A DNA stretch of 9,555 bases from NCBI GenBank assembly GCA_028711485.1, contig JAQTSF010000025.1:1-9555 (forward strand), read 5' to 3'. The notes under the pieces are model-generated. The model searched no databases. It was not told the origin of the DNA and saw nothing but the letters and a program-made list of their open reading frames with translations. Made by a program: the position numbers and the translations under genes. Every line of letters starts with the position of its first letter. The stretch's first letter is position 1. Shown here one piece after another: positions 1-6,410 of the stretch. The stretch is from Candidatus Iainarchaeum sp. Its GTDB lineage: Archaea > Micrarchaeota > Micrarchaeia > Anstonellales > Bilamarchaeaceae.

Positions 1-154
1 CATTTTTTGGATCCATTGCCCATTTTGCCCATCCATCTATTTTTTTGTCGGGGTATACACCTCCTTTAGATTTTCTAAGTCTATCCGTAGCATGAGTAAA
101 TATTTCCGCTACTCTTGATGTATGCCTTTCGTTAAATCTTATTATTCTAACCAT
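1..154 (-). CDS. Hypothetical protein, N-terminal fragment cut by window edge
   Basis: An open frame starts at ATG 154-152 and runs off the left edge, giving 51 visible residues (begins MVRIIRFNERHTSRVAEIF, later GGVYPDKKIDGWAKWAMDP). A Shine-Dalgarno site GAGGTGG (160-166) lies 5 nt before the ATG, inside the last codons of the upstream 62-aa gene, whose TGA (158-156) is one base from this start. The two are therefore probably co-transcribed and translationally coupled. The first residues (beta strand, then an 'EIF'-type helix) loosely resemble the start of GNAT acetyltransferases, but too little is visible to assign a family, and the GGVYPDKKIDGWAKWAMDP segment is not one I recognise. That this is a real gene is fairly sure from the Shine-Dalgarno site and open frame; the function is unknown. 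Confidence 0.7.
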   Translation of the reverse strand, partial: MVRIIRFNERHTSRVAEIFTHATDRLRKSKGGVYPDKKIDGWAKWAMDPKN

Positions 155-155
155 A

Positions 156-344
156 TCAACCACCTCTTATTTTTCTTTTATTTCTGAGTGTTTCCTTTAG
201 TAATAGAATTTCTTCGATTAATGGAAATACAGAATTCTCAAATTTTTCACTATCTATATCATCCTGCATAGCAAGTTCTTCAAGCAAGGTTTCCATCTTG
301 TTAAAGTGTTTTATTATTTTTATTTTTCGTTCCTGTATCACCAT
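156..344 (-). CDS. Small helical hypothetical protein (62 aa)
   Basis: The frame is open from 398, but the likely start is ATG 344-342 (MVIQERKIKIIKHFNK...), giving 62 residues. GAGGTG (351-356) lies 6 nt upstream of it, and a TATA box at 376-390 would place transcription start near 358, downstream of the longer candidate start. The protein is charged and probably all helical, with a basic N-terminus, an acidic middle (LLEELAMQDDIDSEKFEN), a leucine-rich helix (FPLIEEILLLKETL) and a basic tail (RNKRKIRGG). It has no cysteine, signal peptide or membrane segment. I recognise no family. It shares a short divergent regulatory region with the Lrp-type regulator and is probably co-transcribed with the partial gene after it. 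It could be a small binding partner of that protein, but nothing in the sequence proves this. Confidence 0.65.
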   Translation of the reverse strand: MVIQERKIKIIKHFNKMETLLEELAMQDDIDSEKFENSVFPLIEEILLLKETLRNKRKIRGG

Positions 345-375
345 TTTCATCACCTCATTTTTATATTTCTTATAA

Positions 376-390
376 CCTTTTATATAAACA
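376..390 (-). promoter_or_regulatory. TATA-box promoter of the leftward small operon
   Basis: On the minus strand the sequence reads TGTTTATATAAAAGG, a good archaeal TATA box, preceded by a purine-rich stretch (TTTTGGGAAA) at the BRE position. A start about 25 nt downstream (near 358) would give a leader of roughly 15 nt that includes the GAGGTG ribosome-binding site and the ATG at 344. Confidence 0.65.
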
Positions 391-397
391 TTTCCCA

Positions 398-428
398 AAA
401 AATTAGCTACAAATATCTAAAAATTAGC
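398..428. repeat. Direct repeat AAAAATTAGC, two copies 21 bp apart
   Basis: The 10-mer AAAAATTAGC occurs at 398-407 and again at 419-428. The copies are 21 bp apart start to start, about two helical turns, so both would face the same side of the DNA. They sit between the two divergent TATA boxes. They could be binding sites of a regulator acting on both promoters. The sequence is A+T-rich, so chance is a serious alternative. Confidence 0.4.
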
Positions 429-430
429 AA

Positions 431-441
431 TATTTATAAAT
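431..441 (+). promoter_or_regulatory. TATA-box promoter of the Lrp-type regulator
   Basis: TATTTATAAAT is a good archaeal TATA box. Its centre is about 28 nt before ATG 464, so transcription is expected to begin at or within a few bases of the start codon. No Shine-Dalgarno site precedes the ATG, which fits a leaderless mRNA. Confidence 0.65.
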
Positions 442-445
442 TTTA

Positions 446-461
446 TTGAACAATTATTCAA
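446..461. promoter_or_regulatory. Near-palindromic putative operator TTGAACAATTATTCAA
   Basis: The 16-mer has the form TTGAAnAATTnTTCAA and is self-complementary except for one base pair (C451 against A456). It lies between the TATA box (431-441) and the start codon (464) of the Lrp-type regulator, where a bound dimer would block transcription initiation. Lrp/AsnC proteins commonly bind imperfect palindromes and repress their own genes, so autoregulation is a reasonable inference. The bases 441-457 recur exactly at 7283-7299. Confidence 0.5.
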
Positions 462-463
462 TC

Positions 464-916
464 ATGTACAAATTAGATGAGAAAGATATTGGGATTTTAG
501 ATCTTTTAAAAGAAAATGCAAAATATTCAATGAACAAGATTGCAAGAAAAACAGGAATACCGCTGGCAACAGTTCATCACAGAATAAAAAAATTGGAAAA
601 AGATGAAATAATAAAAAAATACACAATTAATTTAAACAAAGAGAAACTAGGTAGAGGAATGGTTGCATACATTCTGGTAAATGTAGTTTATCCACCTGGA
701 AAACATATAGACCAAAGTGCATTGCTGAAAAAAATCTCAAAAAATGACTATGTGGAAGATGCATCTATCCTCGCAGGAGATACAGATATAATTCTTAAAG
801 TTAGAATCCCCTCAATTGAAGAACTAAACAAGCTTCTTTTACAGGAATTAAGAAATACTGAAGGAGTAGGGGAAACTAAAACTTTAATTTCACTAGAGAA
901 TATTGAAAAATTATAA
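464..916 (+). CDS. Lrp/AsnC family transcriptional regulator (150 aa)
   Basis: This is a DNA-binding regulator with the two-part Lrp/AsnC (feast/famine) architecture. Residues 4-51 form the winged helix-turn-helix (LDEKDIGILDLLKENAKYS, then MNKIARKTGIPLATVHHRIKKLEKDEII). Residues 60-150 form the RAM-type alpha/beta domain for dimerisation and effector binding, with the family's GDTDIILKV strand and a closing segment (EGVGETKTLISLENIEKL). The length matches the family. I chose ATG 464 over the in-frame TTG at 446 because the TATA box at 431-441 predicts a leaderless start here. A near-palindrome at 446-461 suggests autoregulation. The gene is followed after 83 bases by a pilin gene in the same direction with its own promoter, so pilus genes are plausible targets, but the effector and targets cannot be read from the sequence. 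Confidence 0.9.
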   Translation: MYKLDEKDIGILDLLKENAKYSMNKIARKTGIPLATVHHRIKKLEKDEIIKKYTINLNKEKLGRGMVAYILVNVVYPPGKHIDQSALLKKISKNDYVEDASILAGDTDIILKVRIPSIEELNKLLLQELRNTEGVGETKTLISLENIEKL

Positions 917-950
917 ACAAAATCAAAAATCTCAAAAGTCAAAAAATGAG

Positions 951-992
951 GAGAAACCTTTTTAAATTAAACTTAAGATATGTTCTCGGTGA
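951..992 (+). promoter_or_regulatory. Promoter and ribosome-binding site of the pilin gene
   Basis: An A-rich BRE-like stretch (GAGAAACC, about 951-958) is followed by the TATA-like CTTTTTAAATTAAA (958-971). Transcription would begin near 988. GGTGA at 988-992 lies 7 nt before ATG 1000 and can serve as the ribosome-binding site. These signals lie inside the in-frame extension that begins at ATG 946, which argues that the longer start is not used. There is no T-tract after the regulator, so read-through from it is also possible. Confidence 0.5.
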
Positions 993-999
993 AAACTTT

Positions 1000-1449
1000 A
1001 TGAGAAAAGCACAGGCAGGTTTGGATTTTCTTATGACCTATGGTTGGGCTCTCCTACTAATTGTTTTGGTTGTAGGTGCATTGTTTGCATTAGGAGTATT
1101 TGACATAGGATCATTTACAGGAAGTAAAGCAGCTGGTTTTGCATCAGTAACTCCTGTAGGTTGGCAGGTAACTAGTGCCGGAGTCATGACGATTAAATTC
1201 GAGAATCATGCAGGTAGTGACATAAATGTAACTTCTGTTGTGGCAACACTCGGAACAGACAGTTTAGCATACAATACCTCTTTCTCTCTTGGAAATGGGA
1301 AACAATCTGACACAGTAACAGTTGGAACGTTCACAACTCCAGGAAGTTCAGGTTCTAGTTATACTGTAAATGTTCAAGTATCCTACACTGATACTAAAAC
1401 AGGATTTGAATATAAAGATGCAGGAACAGTAACTGGAAAAGTAGTTTAA
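1000..1449 (+). CDS. Class III signal-peptide pilin, probable major subunit (149 aa)
   Basis: This is a secreted pilin-like protein. It begins MRKAQAGLDFLMTYGWALLLIVLVVGALFALG: a short basic leader ending K-A, the processing-site residue Q, an acidic residue (D) at mature position 5, and one hydrophobic helix. Archaeal class III prepilin peptidases cut just before this Q. The 'LMTYGWA' block is typical of many archaeal, especially DPANN, pilins. After the helix the protein is Ser/Thr/Gly-rich and probably a beta sandwich, with two N-glycosylation sequons (NVTS, NTSF) and no cysteine. I chose ATG 1000 because it places the leader correctly and follows GGTGA. Its own promoter, own terminator and position outside the machinery operon suggest the abundant pilus subunit, but this role is inferred. 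A strong T-rich terminator follows. Confidence 0.85.
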   Translation: MRKAQAGLDFLMTYGWALLLIVLVVGALFALGVFDIGSFTGSKAAGFASVTPVGWQVTSAGVMTIKFENHAGSDINVTSVVATLGTDSLAYNTSFSLGNGKQSDTVTVGTFTTPGSSGSSYTVNVQVSYTDTKTGFEYKDAGTVTGKVV

Positions 1450-1455
1450 TCCTAT

Positions 1456-1500
1456 CTTTTTCTTTTTTATTTTTTAAAATCTTTTTCTTATTTTTAATTT
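1456..1500 (+). terminator. T-rich intrinsic terminator after the pilin gene
   Basis: The non-coding strand carries successive T-runs (CTTTTTCTTTTTTATTTTTT at 1456-1475, then further T5 runs to 1500). Archaeal RNA polymerase terminates at such T-tracts without a hairpin. The tract lies between two convergent genes and has no equivalent T-run on the minus strand, so the leftward operon may read past its last gene into antisense of the pilin. Confidence 0.6.
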
Positions 1501-2441
1501 TAAATTATTGTTCCCAAAACTGCTTTTAATAATACTCCGGTTACAAAGAACACTGCATAAGATGCAAACAATAAAACAGGAATAAACATTATTCCCTCTG
1601 ATTCTTTACCCTTTGAAATTACTCCTGCAGTAAGCGATCCAAAAAATGAAGTTATTGCCATAGATGCAAGGGCAAATAAAAATACAGTTTCTATACTTAT
1701 TGTTGAAGTTCCTTGAACTAATGGCATTTGTGCAGCAACAGCTGGATCAATATGTATTTTTTCCTTCAATCCAGCAACCATTTCTATTAAAAAAAGTGCA
1801 ACAGCATATAATGCAGGTCCGCCAAATCCTGCAGCAGCAAAAACAAACAATTGATATACTAAAACAGTTGCAGAAACTTCTTTTCTTATCGATTTAAATC
1901 TTCGTATATCTAACGCAGTGTTGTCCAGAAGTTCGGATAAATTTCCTCCTGAACGCACCCCTTCAACTATAAGTCTTACTGTTTTTGCAAATGTTTCTGA
2001 TTGAATTCTTAGAGTCATACTCATAAATGCCTCTGTAAATGGTTTTCCTGCAATGGTTTCTTTTGCAGCCATATCTATCTCATTTGCCAAAGGTCCAAAT
2101 TCTTTTCTTGCAGAAAGTAAAAATGCTCTATCAGGAGTTAATCCACTTCTTATATTGCTTGACATAAGTGCAAGAAAATCAGGAAGAACATCCTCTATTT
2201 TTGCAATTCTTTCATTCGCTTTAATAATAAGCCAGGCGTACACAATTATCTGAAAACAAATAAATGTGCCTAATCCTATAATAGATGAAAGCAAATATTC
2301 TTGATTATAAAAAATAGCAAATGCTACTGCTATTACTCCAAATATAAAACCATATGCGAACATTTTTCTTGAAAAGCTACTGGCGGTTGTAGGAAGATCA
2401 GCATTATCCAACATTTTCTGAATTTTTTCTCTATAATTCAT
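1500..2441 (-). CDS. Type II secretion F / TadC-like membrane platform protein (313 aa)
   Basis: This is one of two inner platform proteins of the pilus. The type II secretion F cytoplasmic helical domain spans about residues 84-190 (EDVLPDFLALMSSNIRSGLTP, SETFAKTVRLIVEGVRSGGNL). It is flanked by membrane segments near 27-45, 51-73, 192-222, 252-275 and 285-308. The VLPDFL...IRSGLTP pattern is typical of the archaeal TadC/FlaJ half. Platform proteins bind the ATPase and couple its motion to pilin insertion. The ATG at 2441 forms an ATGA overlap with the upstream TadB-like gene's stop, and GGTGG lies just upstream, so the two are translated together. It is the last gene of the operon. Family assignment is firm; the exact system subtype is less so. 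Confidence 0.92.
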   Translation of the reverse strand: MNYREKIQKMLDNADLPTTASSFSRKMFAYGFIFGVIAVAFAIFYNQEYLLSSIIGLGTFICFQIIVYAWLIIKANERIAKIEDVLPDFLALMSSNIRSGLTPDRAFLLSARKEFGPLANEIDMAAKETIAGKPFTEAFMSMTLRIQSETFAKTVRLIVEGVRSGGNLSELLDNTALDIRRFKSIRKEVSATVLVYQLFVFAAAGFGGPALYAVALFLIEMVAGLKEKIHIDPAVAAQMPLVQGTSTISIETVFLFALASMAITSFFGSLTAGVISKGKESEGIMFIPVLLFASYAVFFVTGVLLKAVLGTII

Positions 2442-3346
2442 AACGCCACCGTAGGTCTTCTGCTTTTTATCATACCAATAAACATTATTTGGAATATTAC
2501 AAGAATCAATAATATTACAGGAAAAGTGAAATCATTTACAGGTAATTCTATGAATGTTGATGCAATCATCATTAGTATTAATCCCATTGTTGGAGCTATT
2601 ATGCACATAAGCATATAGAAAAGAGCTAAAGGGTTCAGTTGTGATCCATAAGCTTGTATAACTATTCTTTGCTCATCAGATAAAAATTCCACCATACTTT
2701 TTAGTACCGGCCCTATCTCAGAACCTGATTTATTTGTATTAGCCAGTTGCCATATTATTCTTCTGTAATATGTTGACGGATTTCTTTTTGCACTATCTTC
2801 TAATGCTTGTGTTAGATCTGCTCCGCTTTTTACTTCTTTAACTATTCTTCTAAACTCTCTACTTATTTCCCCATAATCTAAATTTTGATTCCCATATTCC
2901 TCACTTACAGAAACTATTGCATCAAATAGCGGAACTCCTGCATTTGTTTGTATCATAAGATGTCTTGCTGCAAATAAAAGACTTTTCTCAAGTTCTCTCT
3001 TTTGCTTATTAAGCATCCATTTAGGTAATAATAATGTATAGAAAAATATTGCAAAAGATACAGACAATGAAATTGTTACAATAATCATTCTTCCATTAAG
3101 GTCCAAAAAATTATTTCTAAGCCCCCAGATCGCCAACATCGTTCCAATTAAAAAAAAGTAAATCGTGAAAGATAGCAGTGCTCCTCCAACATATTCTTTT
3201 GCGCTAATTTTACTTTTTATTTCCTCCAAATCTTTTTCCAAGGATGGAAACATTCTTAAAAAAATAGATGCAACTGGAAAATATCCTCTGATTAATGGTT
3301 TTAATGGTTTGTATGGAAGCGGCATCAAAGGTACTGATTCAATCAT
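2438..3346 (-). CDS. Type II secretion F / TadB-like membrane platform protein (302 aa)
   Basis: This is the second platform subunit, paired with the following TadC-like protein in the way archaeal pili and the bacterial Tad system use two F-domain proteins. An N-terminal amphipathic region is followed by membrane segments near residues 54-77 and 86-110. The F-domain helical bundle lies at about 118-240 (LLFAARHLMIQTNAGVPLFDAI, then SGSEIGPVLKSMVEFLSDEQ). Two more membrane segments follow near 241-263 and 273-293. The conserved 'R.L..Q..AGVPL..A' and 'S.S.IG..L..' elements are visible. ATG 3346 follows GGTGA by 7 nt and begins 2 bases after the ATPase stop. Its 3' end overlaps the next gene by 4 bases. 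Family assignment is firm. Confidence 0.92.
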   Translation of the reverse strand: MIESVPLMPLPYKPLKPLIRGYFPVASIFLRMFPSLEKDLEEIKSKISAKEYVGGALLSFTIYFFLIGTMLAIWGLRNNFLDLNGRMIIVTISLSVSFAIFFYTLLLPKWMLNKQKRELEKSLLFAARHLMIQTNAGVPLFDAIVSVSEEYGNQNLDYGEISREFRRIVKEVKSGADLTQALEDSAKRNPSTYYRRIIWQLANTNKSGSEIGPVLKSMVEFLSDEQRIVIQAYGSQLNPLALFYMLMCIIAPTMGLILMMIASTFIELPVNDFTFPVILLILVIFQIMFIGMIKSRRPTVAL

Positions 3347-3348
3347 TC

Positions 3349-4935
3349 TTATTTCACCATTTTTAATACACTTGAAGGATCATTATAATACTGGGATATT
3401 ATATTTCCTACTCTATCTACATCATTTATATTTTCCTTTACCATCCAGTCCAAAACTTTTTTTCTATTATTTAAGTCATTCTTTAATTCTTTATCACTCA
3501 TATTAGTGTACATTTTTATTGCATTCATCAGTCTTATACTCTTTTTTTCAGGAACTATCTTATCTAATGATGGTTTCCACCTATATATTATATTAGATTT
3601 TACTCCTTCGTTTTCAGTAGGTATAACCTCTCCTATTTCAAAAATTCTTCTTCTTCCTGTTCTTCTATCTCTATACATTGTTACAATTAAGTGAAGAGAC
3701 TCTAACATAACTTTTGGTATATTTATTGGGGGATTTGTTAATCTTCTTAGGGTTTCTCCAACTGTTTCTGCATGCAATGTTGCATAAACACTGTGTCCTG
3801 TATGCATTGCTTCAAACAACACTTGGGCTTCATCCGCTCTTCTTATTTCTCCTACTACTATTCTGTCAGGTCTCATTCTCAATGAATTTACCATCAAATC
3901 CAGCATATCCACTCCCCCCCTGCCTTCATTTGTTGGTTGCCTTATAGTTAATGGTACCCACTGAAGATAGGAAGGAAGGGTTATTTCTCTTGTTTGTTCT
4001 ATACTTACAACTCTTTGATTTTGGGGTATAAAACAACTTAATACGTTAAGATTACTTGTTTTTCCTGATCCTGTTCCTCCGGATATGATTACATTAGTTT
4101 CATATTGAATTGCTAACCATAATAATGCTGCAATCTCTGAATTTGTAGTTTTTGCTCTTATATGATCTGTTATTGTCCAAGGTCTTCTTGCGAATTTTCT
4201 TATTGTAATTGTATTACCAAATGAAGAAATAGGCATCAATGTTGCATTTACTCTGTCTCCGCTTGGAAGATAAGCATCTAATAAAGGGTTTTGAACATTT
4301 ATCTGTCTTCCAACTCTTCTTGCAATAGCCCCTGAATAATTCCATATTTGGTTTTCTGTGGGAATATAAATATTGGATTTTATCCAGCCATGTTTTCTAT
4401 GATAAACCCATACGGGATCCTGGGAACTGTTAACACAAATTTCTTCTAATAAATCATCGTTCAATAAAAATTCCAATTCTCCCAACCCTAAGGTTTCATT
4501 AATCAAATGAGAGATTATACTATTAAGATCCTCTTCTGAAATTTGAGGCATTCTTTTTCTTGTGAGTTCTCTTCCCAATTGCTCGAATTTGTCTTTAAGT
4601 TGCTGGGCCATTTTTATATCAAGAGCTTCTTGGCTTGTTATACTCACTTTTTTTAACAATTCTGATTTAATATCTTCTAAGAAAGCAGCTGTTGCCGGAT
4701 TTAATTTTTTAGTTTCTAGAATGTATGATTTTACATTATCTTCAGGATTTTTTGTTATTTTTATTTTTGCATGGGAGATCCCACCATCTATTTCATATTC
4801 ATCATAATTAGTTCCTTTTTCAATATTTTTTACGTTCTCTTTTTTCTGTTTTTCAACTTTTTTTGGGACGTCATCTTTTTTTTCCTGGATTTTTTTATCT
4901 TTACCTTTAACAGCTTTTATTTTACTTTTTTTCAT
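3349..4935 (-). CDS. Type II/IV secretion system ATPase, TadA/FlaI-type pilus motor (528 aa)
   Basis: This is the hexameric cytoplasmic ATPase that powers pilin assembly. Residues 1-45 are very lysine-rich and probably disordered. About 75-260 is the N-terminal domain, including the SGDRVNA motif (225-231). The motor domain has Walker A GGTGSGKT (286-293), an Asp-box region (VVSIEQTREI, 309-318), Walker B with catalytic Glu (RIVVGEIR, 358-365, E363) and the His box (AMHTGHSVYATLHAE, 376-390). All expected nucleotide-binding residues are present. The conserved NEGRGGVDMLDLM stretch is encoded across a run of seven G, conspicuous in A+T-rich DNA. The start is secure: AGGAGGT (4942-4948) lies 6 nt before ATG 4935, and the start overlaps the CBS gene's end by 14 bases. 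Whether the motor extends, retracts or rotates cannot be told; the neighbours favour pilus assembly rather than an archaellum. Confidence 0.95.
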   Translation of the reverse strand: MKKSKIKAVKGKDKKIQEKKDDVPKKVEKQKKENVKNIEKGTNYDEYEIDGGISHAKIKITKNPEDNVKSYILETKKLNPATAAFLEDIKSELLKKVSITSQEALDIKMAQQLKDKFEQLGRELTRKRMPQISEEDLNSIISHLINETLGLGELEFLLNDDLLEEICVNSSQDPVWVYHRKHGWIKSNIYIPTENQIWNYSGAIARRVGRQINVQNPLLDAYLPSGDRVNATLMPISSFGNTITIRKFARRPWTITDHIRAKTTNSEIAALLWLAIQYETNVIISGGTGSGKTSNLNVLSCFIPQNQRVVSIEQTREITLPSYLQWVPLTIRQPTNEGRGGVDMLDLMVNSLRMRPDRIVVGEIRRADEAQVLFEAMHTGHSVYATLHAETVGETLRRLTNPPINIPKVMLESLHLIVTMYRDRRTGRRRIFEIGEVIPTENEGVKSNIIYRWKPSLDKIVPEKKSIRLMNAIKMYTNMSDKELKNDLNNRKKVLDWMVKENINDVDRVGNIISQYYNDPSSVLKMVK

Positions 4936-5584
4936 TTTTTAACCTCCTGAATTCTGCCCCCTTTATGAACGAATATTTTACTCCAATCAGGTTGTGTCTG
5001 GCCAAACTTTCACCTAATTTTTCAATAGTTTTAATCGGCAATCCTAATTTTTTTGAAAGTTCTATTGCAGACACCTTTTCTTTATTATTAATTTCAATTA
5101 GGAATTTATCCACTACTGTATTACAGTCACAGCTAGCGCCCTCAGTCAATGATTTATCAACAGAATCTTTTGCTATTTCTTTAAGAAAATACTTGCTCAT
5201 GTCTTCACTTCTTACAAGTCCGACTAATTTTTTATTTTCAAAGACAGGAATACATTTAACTTCTTGTACTATTTTTTTCAATACTGGGAAAAGTTCTTGT
5301 TCAGAGCTGAGTTTAAGCCTTGGTTTTTTCACTGCTTTTCCAGCTATGAATTTTTTTAGCTCTGTTACTGGAGTTGGCCCTCTTCGTTGCCACAATAATA
5401 GGAATTTTTTTGGTATAAAATATCTAACTATTTCAACATCGCTTATTATACCTATAAATTCATCATCATCAAAAACAGGAGCAGAGGTAATATTATTTTT
5501 TACAAATGTTTTCAAAACCATTTCTAAGGTATCATCTGCTTGAAGTGAAACAAAATCTTTATTCATTATATCCTTAACTTTCAC
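4922..5584 (-). CDS. CBS-domain pair with C-terminal winged-helix domain (220 aa)
   Basis: Two CBS motifs are visible at about residues 3-56 (VKDIMNKDFVSLQADDTLEMVL...APVFDDDEFIGIISDVEIVRYF) and 82-136 (...CIPVFENKKLVGLVRSEDMSKYF). They are separated by a longer than usual linker (IPKKFLLLWQRRGPTPV). A CDC motif (152-154) then leads into a winged helix-turn-helix at about 155-214 (VSAIELSKKLGLPIKTIEKLGESLARHNLIGV). CBS pairs bind adenosyl nucleotides (known for the family). The start is GTG 5584 with GGTGA 7 nt upstream; the ATG at M7 would cut into the first CBS motif. It overlaps the gene before by 11 bases and the ATPase after by 14, so it is made with the motor. It could sense energy state and act on the ATPase or on DNA. 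This is inference; the wing may be a protein-contact module. Confidence 0.85.
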   Translation of the reverse strand: MKVKDIMNKDFVSLQADDTLEMVLKTFVKNNITSAPVFDDDEFIGIISDVEIVRYFIPKKFLLLWQRRGPTPVTELKKFIAGKAVKKPRLKLSSEQELFPVLKKIVQEVKCIPVFENKKLVGLVRSEDMSKYFLKEIAKDSVDKSLTEGASCDCNTVVDKFLIEINNKEKVSAIELSKKLGLPIKTIEKLGESLARHNLIGVKYSFIKGAEFRRLKNEKK

Positions 5585-6410
5585 CTAAAATCACCTTTCC
5601 AATTTTTCGAGCATCTTCCCCCATGCTTACATTTACAATATTTTTTCCTAATTCTATCTCTGCGTATTTATTTAATCCGATTATAATATTTAAATACATA
5701 TCTAGATTGTGTACTACTACTAGATTACTCCCTGGTTTTAACTCCACTGAAATCATTGTGCCATTGCTTTGCATATTCAAAAGTTGAATTTCATTATTTT
5801 TAGTTCTATCAAGATATTTTGTTTCAGAATAAGTTAAATTTGATCCCTGAAAACCCAAGTGGAAATAAATCGAATTTGGATCTGATTCAGGAATCTCATT
5901 AAGTTCTTTCCAATTGAATATGGGTGTGTATGCTGAAGTTAAAATAATTACTTGGTAACCCTCAATCTCTTTACTTGCATTAAAATCCTGTGTTGTAACT
6001 GTGGTTTTATTTTCAAAAAATTCAACATCTATATCTTGCGGATTTATGGTCATTTTCGGTTTTTTAGCATCCGTAATATCTACAGAATTATCCATTAATC
6101 CAAAAAGTTCTACAAATTGTACAAATCTATAAAGATCTTTTTCATATTGATTGCTATACTCTATATTCCTTCCAATTGAAATATTATTTTCATAAAAAGT
6201 TATTTCAACTTCTTCAGTAAGTGCTATTTTTTTTATTCCATTACTGATTGAGTCATACTGTGCATCTATACTTTCAAAATCAGATATTATCTTCGTATTT
6301 TGTTTTATTGAATTGGAATATTCTGAAGTGGCTGAAAGCAGGTATATAAAAGAGCTGGCTAGCAGAAGAATTGAAAACGTAAGAAGAACTCCTTTCCTTA
6401 CTTCACCCAT
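5574..6410 (-). CDS. Membrane-anchored extracellular protein of the pilus operon (278 aa)
   Basis: The N-terminus MGEVRKGVLLTFSILLLASSFIYLLSATSE is a basic leader plus one hydrophobic segment (about 8-27). The rest is soluble, predicted mostly beta, with six N-glycosylation sequons (NIS, NKT, NAS, NLT, NGT, NVS) and no cysteine. It is therefore probably outside the cell on a single anchor. The leader resembles the neighbouring pilin-like proteins (R-K-G before the helix), but there is no Q at the cut site and no acidic residue near mature position 5. It is thus either an uncleaved anchor protein or an atypical prepilin. ATG 6410 overlaps the previous gene by 13 bases and follows GAGAG closely. 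I cannot name a family. Position and topology suggest a pilus-base or minor structural component, inferred only. Confidence 0.8.
   Translation of the reverse strand: MGEVRKGVLLTFSILLLASSFIYLLSATSEYSNSIKQNTKIISDFESIDAQYDSISNGIKKIALTEEVEITFYENNISIGRNIEYSNQYEKDLYRFVQFVELFGLMDNSVDITDAKKPKMTINPQDIDVEFFENKTTVTTQDFNASKEIEGYQVIILTSAYTPIFNWKELNEIPESDPNSIYFHLGFQGSNLTYSETKYLDRTKNNEIQLLNMQSNGTMISVELKPGSNLVVVHNLDMYLNIIIGLNKYAEIELGKNIVNVSMGEDARKIGKVILGES

Noticed and set aside
1..154. Assignment of the left-edge gene as a GNAT acetyltransferase
   Set aside because: Only the first residues resemble that family and no acetyl-CoA binding motif is visible in the fragment.
345..398. Longer start at 398 for the small leftward gene
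   Set aside because: It lies upstream of the predicted transcription start and has no Shine-Dalgarno site, whereas ATG 344 follows GAGGTG at good spacing.
946..999. In-frame upstream ATG at 946 extending the pilin by 18 residues
   Set aside because: The extension overlaps the TATA box, has no good ribosome-binding site and would bury the class III leader; ATG 1000 follows GGTGA and starts the leader correctly.
4965..5543. 192-codon plus-strand open frame opposite the CBS gene
   Set aside because: It is a shadow of a well-supported gene on the other strand, with no promoter or ribosome-binding site and no recognisable domain.
6343..6356. TATA-like TATATAAAAG near the start of the 278-aa gene
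   Set aside because: It lies inside a coding region; on either strand it would start transcription where no gene begins, so it is probably codons of the signal anchor.
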